Shown here one piece after another: positions 1 through 11,000 of a stretch of DNA of 64,000 nucleotides. Numbering within the stretch: the first letter of the stretch is position 1; each line of letters begins with the position of its first letter. The notes under the pieces were generated by a model that saw only the letters and a program-made list of their open reading frames with translations, made no database searches and had not been told where the DNA came from. The DNA comes from Gymnothorax reevesii (lineage: Eukaryota; Chordata; Actinopteri; Anguilliformes; Muraenidae): the NCBI GenBank assembly GCA_029721435.1, contig CM056573.1, forward strand, positions 153,471,947-153,535,946, read 5' to 3'. Both the position numbers and the translations under genes were made by a program.

Positions 1-810
1 TACTGTAGTTTTGGCACTGAGTGAATGGAATCACTATAAATAGCTGCAACACCACCACCTCTCCGGCCCAGGCGGGGGTTTTGAGTGTATATAAACCCAG
101 GTGGAGATGCTTCATTCAAAGATACGTTTTCATCTGGTCTCAGCCATGTTTCTGTGAGACATAGTATGTCAAGATAACAATCAGAGATTAATTCGTTCAC
201 AAGAGCTGCTTTAGAGTTCAAGGATCTAATATTTAATAGACCAATTTTGAGAGAATATTTATTTATTGGTAGATTGATACAGTTGGTGTTTATGCAAATC
301 AAGTTTTTGTGATGTACTCCGCGATTCTTCTTACGGTTTATCAAAGCTGAATGTCAGGAATTTAGATTTAACTCTCTGCAGTCAATTACGACAATTTAAG
401 TCGTAGGCCAGATTTCTCGACAGAAGTGCAGTGCCCTCACGAGATGGGTGAACACCGTCCCTCCTCAAAAGACCGGGTTTTCGCCGGTAAGCTTGCCAAT
501 TGTCCACGAAACCGACTTTATTATCTACGCACCACTCAGACAACCAGCGATTGAGCGAGTCCAATCTACTGTACCTTTCATCACTACATCGGATCGGGTA
601 CGGACCAGAGAAAGTCACTGACCGTGACATCTTTAGAGCTTGGGCACAGGCCGACTTAAAACTGCTCTTTGTGATCTCCGATTGTCGTAATCGAATATCA
701 TTTGTACCGGCGTGGATAATAATTTTGGAGAACTTTGGAGAACTTTGGAGAACTTGGGAGAACTTGGAGAATTTTGGAGAATTGAGCCACTCATGTTTTT
801 GTCAAGTGTA
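1..810 (-). mobile_element. CR1/L2-group LINE fragment (ORF1 esterase end and start of endonuclease)
   Basis: Read on the minus strand, about 630-385 encodes the end of an SGNH/GDSL-esterase-like domain, with a DGVHPSREG segment typical of the ORF1 proteins of fish CR1/L2-group LINEs. After a stop, 360-1 encodes the beginning of an APE-type endonuclease (LLNIRSLNSK, then CLTETWL, then a GRRGGG segment). The upstream part near 640-810 continues the esterase ORF in another frame, so it is frameshifted. The element runs off the window, so the rest of the endonuclease and the reverse transcriptase are not visible. The group assignment follows from the ORF1-esterase plus APE arrangement; the exact clade is inferred. 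Confidence 0.8.
727..783. repeat. short tandem repeat, about 10-bp unit
   Basis: Five to six degenerate copies of GGAGAACTTT/GGAGAACTTGG in tandem. They sit in the esterase region of the LINE fragment, so they look like a local expansion of element sequence. Confidence 0.8.
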
Positions 811-910
811 AACAAAGTGTAACATGCTAAGGCCAAACAGCGGTTTATTTAGGCTGAACATGAAGTATACTGCCTGTCACGTAAAATGATGGTAGCACTT
901 GAAACATGGT

Positions 911-1192
911 GGAGTTGGGCCCTTTTGTCATTACACGGACAAAATGAAAGGACTACAATGATTTCTCCAATGAAATTTGAACTTTATTTCAAACTACAAC
1001 ATTTCTTCTGCATAGGGTATGACAGTAGGTCTGCTTTACTTCCAAAACTCTGCCATTGGGTGCTATTTGGTCAATTGGGCTATTTCTTCCTCAGAATCTG
1101 ACTTGTGTTGTTCTGTGTGTGCTTCCATGTTTGAACTGGTGCTGCCATCTAGCGGCCACCAGTAAAATTCGTTGAAGAGGGGCCCAACTCCT
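911..1192. mobile_element. short inverted-repeat element (MITE-like), unclassified
   Basis: The segment starts GGAGTTGGGCCCTT and ends with the inverted match GGGGCCCAACTCC, a 13-bp near-perfect inverted terminal repeat around about 280 bp without a convincing gene. The class is unknown and no clear target duplication was seen. Further copies of the same motif lie just outside, near 1256 and 1341. Confidence 0.4.
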
Positions 1193-1767
1193 GGACTTAG
1201 GCCATTCTTCAACTCAAAGCTAAAGAACTCACCTCAGTTAACAGCTTTATTCACTGAAGTTGGGCCTTTCTTCAGTTCATTTTCATAAGTCTTAACCCAA
1301 TATACAAGATAGGCAGTTAACCTGGATTTCTCAGAATTATGGAGTTGGGCCCTTGTAACTCTATGATTCAATTATTTCTCCGACCCAAGATGAAGAGGTA
1401 TTTGTAAATAGAAAAAAGTTAATTCCATCAACGCCCAGATAGCCTAGTATTTGATGCCGAATACAATATTTTGGACATTGTTGTGAAATTGCCAGGATCC
1501 ACGCACGGCTCACATTTTAATGGAAAGCAGCTTATGCCAATAATTTTACAAGCATTATGTGCCTGCAAGATGCCACTTGCTCGGGGACAGTGGCTTTGGT
1601 GCTGTACCTCCTGCTATGCATGAATTATTTTTTAGGGCTGTTGAGCAAGGCTTAGATTTACCATCATAATAAAACCAACCTATGTCATATTTTGTGTGCA
1701 TATTGAAATAGTAGGCTGTAAATTACAAATAAAGTTAGTATGCTTTCCTGTTTGAACAATAGCCCGT
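1193..1767. other. non-coding, no gene recognised
   Basis: Contains two more copies of the AGTTGGGCC motif (about 1256 and 1341), suggesting further pieces of the same MITE-like family. Nothing else was recognised. Confidence 0.5.
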
Positions 1768-2035
1768 TTATATGCTGCAATCTCGGACTTCCCCTGCGAT
1801 TGCAGCCCGTAGCACCGCTTCTTGCAGTCGTCTACCGTCCGAGACACCGGGGAGTGCAGCATTGATCTGTAGGCTGATATTATCCCACATATCCCGCTTG
1901 GATTTACTTTTCACCTCGGAGCCAAATTTCCATTTGATTAGGCTACATGCTTTCACTCCAGCACCAACTGGGCCAGCAGCAGTAACTGGTCGTGGCTCCA
2001 GTTGGGCTTTCGCGTCCTTTATGCACTTTCATCCA
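1768..2035 (-). pseudogene. Myb/SANT-like DNA-binding gene fragment of a PIF/Harbinger transposon
   Basis: On the minus strand the pieces RKPNWSHDQLLLLAQLV and then a KWKFGSEVKSKSKRDMWDNI segment followed by INAALPGVSDGR resemble the trihelix Myb/SANT domain of the companion protein of PIF/Harbinger transposons, which binds transposon ends and brings in the transposase. The pieces are in different frames with a stop between them, so the gene is broken. The right-hand terminal region near 2600 fits the same element. Confidence 0.65.
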
Positions 2036-2429
2036 TGACAGTTAAGGGCAAACAAACTTGAACAGCCTGACATTTAAATGATCGCAACATATTCTCATTG
2101 AGTAATAAGTTGCTAATTATTGGGGCAAATGACGCATTTTATTATTGACTCGTTTAATGCTAGTGGTGTTTTTACAACTATCCCTTTCCTATGTATGTTT
2201 ATTTGCCTAGAGTGTGATTTGTGGGGACTGCACATAGTGCATTTCCAGGAGTGCTCAACATGTTACTATTTTATGGGACAAACCAGCCGCTTGGACTATT
2301 TCCTCATTTTTTCCTCCATGGGTTGTATGTGGGATATTTTTTTCAATGGGCCGCCTTGCCACCAAACAACCAATCACCGTGCTTATTGTCCCAAGACTCG
2401 TGCATGAGAATTAACGTCATGCCTAGTAA

Positions 2430-2618
2430 TGGAGATTACTCCCACCTATCTCAGAGCTGCTCCTATTGTAGGAACCACCAGTTTTCTTCACTAAAAGTTG
2501 CTCTCAGCAGCTTTGTGAATAACTTTTAAGATTTTACTCCTGCATAAAATGTTTTAGTGTGACTTAGGAGTACTCCTAGCGGTAAGATAAGATGTTTTGT
2601 GAATACGGGCCCTGAACA
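2430..2618. mobile_element. probable Harbinger terminal region
   Basis: Read on the minus strand from about 2618, the sequence begins AGGGCCCGTATTCACAAAAC and continues into an AT-rich, TAGGAGTACTCC-containing terminal region. This style of end is common in fish Harbinger elements. It lies upstream (in minus orientation) of the Myb-like fragment at 1768-2035. I did not find the opposite end. Confidence 0.45.
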
Positions 2619-3279
2619 GTTGCTCACACTAGTCTTATGAACACGGACGTTTTAAAAATTTATATTCAAGTCAGCATTGCTGTTACTAAGGAATGTTCAG
2701 AATTTTGACATGTTGAAAATCTTTGACAGTTTTGTGGCGTAGTTGAGGTCAGAGTGCATTTCTCAGGGTGTTGGAATACTGACCGACGCAATAAACTCAC
2801 ACAAGCTCCGTATTTCGTCTGTACACCTTGATGGATTGCTATATGGGAAATGGGTCATTCTACAAACAACCATGAATTTGGCTAGGGTACTTAACAAAAA
2901 TTAAGATGTAGTCTAGACAATTGATTTCAAAGTATTTTATTGCTGACATATCAAGGGTCAACCAAACAGAGTAAGCAAGCTTAATCCAGTTCATAATATA
3001 TAATATTTATAACAACAGGACAGATAAATTTGACAGAAAGTAACTTCTGTTACTGGTCAAATACTCCCTTTATGTTATAATATAATCAAATATTATACAC
3101 CTTCACTGAGATTTAACTCCTTCAGATTTAACGTCCTAAAAGTAATTTAAATAAAATATACCAATTTACAAATACAAATACAAATAATTTACAATATACA
3201 AATAGCTCCCAGTGACCATTGAATAGTACTGTTGCTTGAAATGCCCATTCCTAATTACAAACAGCATGGTGAGAACCAT
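2619..3279. other. non-coding AT-rich sequence
   Basis: No gene, structured RNA or terminal repeat recognised. It may include diverged 5' sequence of the Tc1 relic that follows. Confidence 0.4.
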
Positions 3280-4590
3280 TATCTGCAAATGGAGAAAACA
3301 ATGATGAACCCTTCCAGATGTGACCTGCCAACCAAATTCGTTCAAGAGCGCATTGAGGAAGTAACTCATTCAGGAAGTAAGAAAGAACTCCGACTAATAT
3401 CGAAAGCATTTTTGGCTTCAGTGGCCTCAATTCAGGTCAGTATTCATGATTACACAAGTAAGAGACTGGATAAAAATGGTATCCATGCTGCAATGTAAAA
3501 ACCGCAACTGACTATACAGAGGCTCATTGTGCGCTTGCCAAAAAATATCTTGATGACACCCAAGACTTATGGGACAATATTCTTGTCAAAGGATGAACTA
3601 TATGGAAGACAGGGGTCCCAATACATCTGGAGACGTGGTTAAAGGTGACATGGGTGTCCAAAATAAGAACATCATACCAACCATCAAACACAGTAGGGGT
3701 AGTGTGATGGTCTGGGGCTGCTGTGCTATTTCAGGACATGGGCGACTTGCTATAATTGATGGAACCATGAATTCTCACTACCAGAAAATCCTAACGGAGA
3801 GAGTCCAGCGATCAGTCTGTGACTTTAAGCTCAAGCGCAGTTTGGTTATGCAGCAGGACAATGATCCAAAGCATACATTCAAGTCCATCCCTCAGTGGCT
3901 CAAAAGAAACAAAAGGAAGGTTTTGGAGTAAGAATCTGATTAAAGGGCATCTAGAGTCGATTCTCAGACGGAACGTTGAACGTCAAATGTTTACAAACAA
4001 GTCACTTGCTTTTGTTGACACCTTGCATTGTCAAATGACCGCTTTCATTTATATAAACTAATGTTTTGTGTACATTCGTAGATAGTCTTTCTATTTTGGT
4101 TCGTCTGCACCGGTGCGGCTCGCTGACAGGCCGATAAACAAAAAGAATGGGAATCGATTTTATATGTCGTTTAAGATGCTGTGGCATGAACTTAAACAGG
4201 CATTTCATGCTCAAAAACCCAGTGTCGCTGAACTAAAATAACGCTACAAAGAAGGATGGCCAAAATTTTTCCATAGCAATGTATGGGACTCATTGCTGGC
4301 TGTCGCAAAGGTTTGATTGGTTATTGCCACTAAGGGTGGCACAACCAGTTTGGTTTTGGTGGCAATTAATTTTTCACATGGTTGATATCAGTGTTGAATA
4401 ACTCTTCACCTTCAATAAATTAAATAGTTGTTTAAAGCAACATTTTGTGTTTACTCATGTTGTCTTTGTCCAATATTAAAATTAGTTGGATCATCCAATA
4501 CATTTAAATATAACAAATTAGCATGTAATAGAAGAAATCTGGAAAGGGGCAAATACTATTTCACAGCCCTGTATGTATTGAATTCCTTGC
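3280..4590 (+). mobile_element. Tc1/mariner relic (transposase fragments and 3' end)
   Basis: The plus strand holds pieces of a Tc1-like transposase in order: a DNA-binding region from about 3300, then at about 3660-3930 the TIKHSRGSVMVWGC block, the GTMNS block and VMQQDNDPKHT, which carries the second catalytic Asp. After an inserted MITE the reading resumes with MLWHELKQ-type sequence, and the 3' untranslated end runs to about 4590. Stops and frameshifts are frequent. The family is the one whose left end GTGGCGTGAAAAAGTATTTG is visible at 30460. Confidence 0.85.
3940..4174. mobile_element. TTAA-flanked MITE inside the Tc1 transposase
   Basis: TTAA at 3940 and again at 4171 flank a 231-bp insert. 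Its ends are imperfect inverted repeats: left TTAAAGGGCATCTAGAGTCG, right (reversed) TTAAACGACATATAAAATCG, both followed by ATTC. It interrupts the transposase between the DNDPKHT block and the MLWH block. A TTAA duplication points to piggyBac or Kolobok-type mobilisation; which one is not resolved. Confidence 0.65.
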
Positions 4591-4865
4591 TATTTATTTT
4601 TGGGCTTGAATTACATGGTGTTTTAAAGGTACATATCAGATATTGTTGAATTTTCTTGTCTTGGGTGATCTACCCTTGCATTATAGTTTGGTCATTTTTA
4701 CCTACATGTATAGTTCATCTAAATATGAGCAGTGAGGTATGCCACCATGCAGTTTGGTCTCAGCTGGCTGATTCATATTCTTGAAGAATGAAGATGTTAG
4801 CTGAGGGCCAGACATCCCAAATTTCCTTAATATAACTTTTTCTTCTTGTTTGTGTTTACAGCATC
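4591..4865 (+). promoter_or_regulatory. end of 5' intron and 3' splice site before the GBP start codon
   Basis: A pyrimidine-rich tract (TTTTTCTTCTTGTTTGTGTTTACAG, seen in pieces around 4837-4861) ends in AG at 4860-4861, only four bases before the ATG at 4866. This looks like a real acceptor and implies at least one upstream non-coding exon, as in mammalian GBP genes. The true promoter is therefore not at this site, and I found no convincing ISRE or GAS element to place it. Confidence 0.65.
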
Positions 4866-5061
4866 ATGTCAGTTGGCACTGTTTCAATGACTGCACCAGT
4901 CTGTCTGATTGAAAATGACAAGGATGGGAACCTGCGTGTCCTGCCAGAAGCTGCGGAGATCCTCAAACAAATTGATCAGCTAGTGGTGGTAGTGGCGGTA
5001 GTAGGCCTGTACCGCACTGGTAAATCTTTCTTGATGAACAAACTGGCTGGGAAGAGTAAGG
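4866..5061 (+). CDS. gbp: GBP coding exon 1
   Basis: Encodes residues 1-65 plus the first base of codon 66 (phase 1). It includes the strand that leads into the P-loop GLYRTGKS and the following [10 protein letters not shown] helix. The start ATG has a purine at -3 and lies in the position expected from other GBPs. Donor GTGAGT at 5062. Confidence 0.93.
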
Positions 5062-8000
5062 GTGAGTCAGCCATTTTCCATGAGAAATTATAATTCCATC
5101 AAATAGTTGTCCACCACAGCTGTCTTTCAAATTCTGTGTTTTACAGTTGTTTTTTATATTGAAGAAAGTACTTCAAATATAACCTCAACTCTGAAAATGT
5201 TGGAATACCATAGAAAATGCAAAAAAAAAAAAAAAAGATCAAATAGGACTGGTTTGAAAAGTCAATTCATCCTCTACTCTATTGCTATAAAAAATATACA
5301 AAAACACATGATATGGTGTACTAATGTGAATGTAATTGCTTATTGAAAATAAGTGCTATGTGAAAACCTTAACACAGTCCAAAAAAGTTGGCTCAGTCGA
5401 CCATTTATTACTATTGGCATGTTCTTATCCCAATTCATCATATGGTGGTATTCCAGTGACATGCTGTAAAAATGCTGATATATGACCCAAAAGGAGTCCA
5501 TTGACATCATAATGGCTACGTTCGAACTGTCAAAAAAATTGCATCCTATTGTCTTTTTTCCTCGCATCTTTTCTTTTACCTCGATGGAAAACGTCACAAG
5601 GTTAAGGAAAGGTTTAGGGGATTTCATAATAGCTGAGGAAAAGAAAATTGCCTTGCTAAAAGAATCCAAATGCACTTACTAGGTGACGTGATCCTGACTC
5701 ATGCCCGTCATGTTCACTTGTTTTTGTGATTGGTCAGATGGATGTTTGCCAATTTGAAAATTGCTGCCACATGGAATTATGAGATGCTATATTTCTTTTA
5801 TTTTCCTAAAGGATGGTTCAGTGTGCACTATGCCAGGGGTTCCCAAACTCGTTCCTGGGGCCTCCCTGTATATACTGATTTTCACTCCACCCTGGTTTGC
5901 AATCATAGAATTTTAACAAGCAGTTAAGTTGTCTTAATTAGGTGCATTTTTGTTCAGAGCAGCAGTGTATCCTCTCTTGACAAAACAGTATTTTGACAGA
6001 TGTGCATACAAACAGTGAGGAATAAATTCTGCATCCATATTGCAATTTATGAGTAACAATTGCATAAAAAGATGGAAAAAATGTACCCAATCAAAGGAAA
6101 AAAATCAATGGGTTCCGAATTGGTTGAAACTGTGGGCAAAGGGTTGCAAAAACTGCCAATTTACTAAACAAGCAAATGACAGAGTCAAGCCTGTTTTATG
6201 TTATATTTTTGTGAATGAGTGCAAGCAAATTATTTTGAAAGAACTCTAACCTGTCTTCAGCAGCCTAATTTGGAGGTTTTCTCAGTGCCTGATTTGATCT
6301 GTTTAAAAATTTTATTACCTGAAATTGATTGCCACACAGGAAAAAAAAAACAAAAAACTTTATATTCAAGGGTCTTTTATTCGGTCCTTTATTCTTCAGG
6401 GCACAAATGGATATTTCTATTAAAATTTGGTTTAATACTGCAAATAACATATTTAAACTCAATATGCACCCAGTTTGGACAAATTAGCAGCTTGATAAAG
6501 TCATTTGATGGCAATTATGGTTGGGACAAATTATTTTGAAAGAACTCTAATCACCTGTCTTCAGCAGCCTAATTTGGAGGTTTTCTCAGTGCCTGATTTG
6601 ATCTGTTTAAAAATGTTATTACCTGAAATTGCTTGCCACACAGGAAAAAAAAACAAAAACTTTATATTCAAGGGTCTTTTATTCGGTCCTTTATTCTTCA
6701 GGGCACAAATGGATATTTCTATTAAAATTTGGCTTAAAACTGCAAATAACATATTTAAACACAATATGCACCCAGTTTGGACAAATTAGCAGCTTGATAA
6801 AGTCATTTGATGGCAATTATGGTTGGGACAAAAACCAGCATACACAGGGAGGCCCCAGGCCCGAGTTTGGGAACGCTTACCCTTTGCTAAAGATAAGACA
6901 TGCTTTAGGATAAGTCGGGAAGCATTGAAGCTTTTCTTAATATTTAAATATATAAAACACCCTTAACATGGCTCCCATGTAAATACTTCTGGGTCATTTT
7001 CTAGGAGTTAGGAAGTATCCATTGAAAAAAAGTAGGGCTGTCGCGTTAATTAATCGCGATTAATTTAAGCGCAATAAAAGTAACTGCCACTATGAGGCAG
7101 ACAGACGTGATTGCTAATTACCTTTTCTATGACACTTACCTAATGCGGTCATTTGAAATGCTTCCGGTCCACTAATAACCAGCGTGGTTGGACAGCCTCC
7201 ATCGCCTTGGCATATATTAGCTTACCTTAAATCAATTCCCGTGTACTTTGCCTGACTTGCAATCAAGCCATTTATTCAGCCAACTGACAAATCAAAACCA
7301 AAATGTGGCCTATAATGATGAAGAAGAGATCATGAGAAGCAGACAGACCTAACCAGGCTGCTGCGTTATATTGAAAGATTTTCAAATTCGTTAACAATTT
7401 AAATTGTTCGTTAACAATTTCAAATTCGTTTTCCCCAATTTAGTGTCTAGATTCTTTGAGTCGAAAGGTCACTTCAGATCAGGGCCAGGACAACACAAAA
7501 CAATACCCTCGCTTATCTATCTGAGCAAGATAATTAAAGTAAATTAATTAAAGTGCTCACCTTATCCTTAGTTTGCTGGCATCTTAGGGTGTGTGTATGC
7601 TCCCTGCACCATCTCCGAGTACCAGAGGACCGCCCACCCTTCCAAATGTAACCCCGACTCCTGCCGCTGGCTCGCCAAATATGTTGTGGTTTCTTGTCTA
7701 GATGTTTACATATTTTTGAGGTTGCCTTGTTCATGAATAATTGGAGGGAGACAAAATCTTCAGAAGCCATCTTTATTCCCACGGTGAGCAGTCCCTGGCC
7801 AGGCAGTGCACATTCTGCATTCTTTACAGAGGAATATTTATGGGAAAAACTCAACCAACTTAGCTCCAATCAAAATACATGGGTTGTAACCATCTCATCT
7901 CTACCATCTTGTCTTTAACTTTTTTTACTCCCCAACTTTGCTCCCCAGATCTCGTAGTAGTTGTCGGTCCCAGTGAGAGGAAAAGCAGCAAAATTATGAT

Positions 8001-11000
8001 GATTGAGTTCATTGTTTGCATCGAACTCATTCTATTGAAATTTTTCCACAGAGTGTGCACTCCAGAAGAGAAGAGATTAAAAATGACCTTGTGTGAAAAG
8101 ATAAGCTGGCCAGCTAGGGATTCACTGCGGGGTTGCAACTTAAAAGTTTACCCCTAAGTACCCTCAATGTACAGTGTGTGCACCATTCTGATTGAAATGA
8201 TGGAAGTGGGAGCGCTGTACTTTAACATTAGGTCTTATTGAGAATGGACAAGATGGCCTGTGGAAGCTAAATGGCTGCAGATAGAGATTAAGTTTGTATT
8301 GACACGTAGGAAGTCATATATGACCTATTTTTTGTTAAAGTGGACTGTGACTGAGTGAAAATTCAATGACTTTTATCACAAAAATTGTCACGGGAGTCTA
8401 GGTTTGTGTTACTGACATCTGTGAAGTCACATATGAAGTTTCATTTGATAACATTCAACTTGACTGTCGGTGACCTTTGAAGGTCAAACTCGACATAGTG
8501 AAATTACAATGACATTTATCACCAAAATGGTCACAGATAGAACCAAGGTTTATGTTAGAGACATTTAGAAAGTTGTATATGAAGTCCTTTTTAGAGACCT
8601 CAATTTGACCTTGTGTGACCTTTAAAGTCCACAGTTGACATAATGAATTCTATCATTTAAAATGCTTCAGAGCCTGGGATTGTACACTGCCCGGCCAAAA
8701 AAAGTCACCATTTGGAAATTAATGAACAATTTCTATAATTTGATTATTATTGCGGTTATTAATATGTTTCAGCTGGCAATAATCATTTTAACCCTGACAG
8801 ATGAAACGCGTCGCAACTCATTTCTTAAAAAATTCTGTCGGAAGCCACATCCCTTGATGGTGGAAAAGATGTTACAGTATTTCAGAACGGGCAAGTTATT
8901 GGCCTGTGTTTAGCAAAGAAAACCATGAATGACAAAAACAAGTATGAGTAATCATTTTCACAAACAAATTTGCCACCACAAAGTCCTGATCTTAAACACA
9001 TTGAAAGTTATTGGGATAGCTCAAGAAAGACCACCGAGTGGTTCAACCATTATGTCAAGAAGACAAGATCTCGGACAAAAATTGTGGAATTTCTGGTCGA
9101 AAATAAAGGTTCTGACATTGCATATAGTTGTCAAAACAATGACAAGACGAATATGCACTGTAATCAAAGCTACAGGGGTTCCAACTAAATATTTGAGTGA
9201 GCGACTTTTTTTTTTGGCCGGGCAGTGTACTACAGACATAGAGGTTTTAAAAATGTATGTGAACTTTTACTTAGTGACCTTTACATTGACCTGCAACCTT
9301 CAATGATTTGAAGGTCAAACTTCACATAAAATTGTCATCACTTGTATCATCACTATAAGGCTGCTTGCTGGTGAATTTGCCAACTTTTTCTGAACTGGGG
9401 TTGTATAAAAAAGGCCTTGACGGTCCAGTGAACCAGAAACTCAACTGGTCTGCCGCCTTACCATGCCCACTCGTGAGAAGGGTAAAGGCTGAAATGCAAA
9501 ACAAAAGTAGTTCATGTCATAAAGATTGTATACAAAGTTGTGTACAAAGTTTCAACAAAGTTGATCAACATCTGTGACCCCTAGAGGTCACGGGTCAATC
9601 AAATAGGTGTGTATAGGTAAAGGAATCTGAAATATCACTTGACGGCTATTTTTCATAACTCATCAAAACCCATCATTTCTTTGTTGAGACATGTTGTATA
9701 CAACTTGCATGCCAAGTTTCAGTTCTTTATTTTCATAATTTAGATCAAAACTGGACAACTTCACTTTTTTAATATGACCACCCTGCCATGCCCACTTTTG
9801 GGGGTGCAGTGCTGAAATGTGATTCCAAAGTTTTCTGTGTGGGAAAGATGTTGCATACCAAGTTTTGTCAAATTTGATCCATTTTTGTACTGCTTATGGT
9901 TACAGGTCGAATTGTGCATTGATGGCAGACAAAAATAGATGACTGGGTTTACACTATCATAAAAGCTCAGCTGCTCAAAGACCAGGGCCTCGTTTCCCAA
10001 AAAGCATCTACAGGCTACAATGATCATAGAATCTGTCTTACAATGCATTTTAGGCTTTTGGAGTGTTTCCGTAAACCGTCGTGACTTAAAATGCTCTTGA
10101 TCTACGGGTGCTGAATACAACTCGTAGAAATTTAACTGCAACGTAAAACCTGGAGGAGTCCTCGCAAACCATTATAATTTTTCTTCAGCGCATGTTTTCA
10201 TTTAATACCATCGTATTTAATCATACAGGTGACCTCGGTCTATTTTTTCAAGGTCACTGGCCTAAAAATGTCAAGAAAACCTCAACATTTTGCTTTATCT
10301 CATCAACTATTTCAGTTACAGGCTCGAAGGTTTTACAGGACATATAAAGGCCAACAAATGACGTGCCTAAAGGTGACCTTGGCCTATTTTGCCAAGGTCA
10401 TTGGCATAAAAATATCACCAAAAACTTTGACAGTTTGCTTTATCTCATCAACTATTTCACTTACAGACTCCTAATTTTTCCTGGACATGCACCACATAAA
10501 GGCCTAAAAAATGACTTACGTTTTACAGGACATGCATCTCATAAAGTCCTACAAATGACGTGCCTAAGGGTGACCTTGGCCAATTTTGCCGAGGTCATTG
10601 GCATAAAAATATCACTGAAAACTTCAACATTCTGCTTTATCTCATCAACTATTTCACTTACAGGCTCTTAATTTTTCCTGGACATGCATCACATAAAGGC
10701 CTACAAATTTCTTGCCGAAAGGTAACCTTGGCCTATTTTTGCAAGGTCACAGGCCTAAATATATCACCCAAAACTTCAACATTTTGCAAAATCTCATCAA
10801 ATATTGCATTTACAGGCTCCTAATTTTTACTGAACACGAATCTCACAAAGTCTTGCAAACTACATGCCTAAAGGTGACCTCGGCCTATTTTTTTTCAAGG
10901 TCACTGGCCTAAAAATGTCAACCTCGACATTTTGTTTTATCTCATCAACTATTTCAGGTACAGGCTCCTAAGTTTTCCTGGACCTGCATCTCATGAAGGC

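Noticed and set aside
5340..5675. 111-codon minus-strand frame in intron 1
   Set aside because: Composition is ordinary intron, with no recognisable protein family and no start context.
10363..10912. A series of similar open frames (MPKG-L-LFxxGH...) in the 152-bp array
   Set aside because: They repeat with the array unit, have no start or domain logic, and differ by indels; they are by-products of the tandem repeat.
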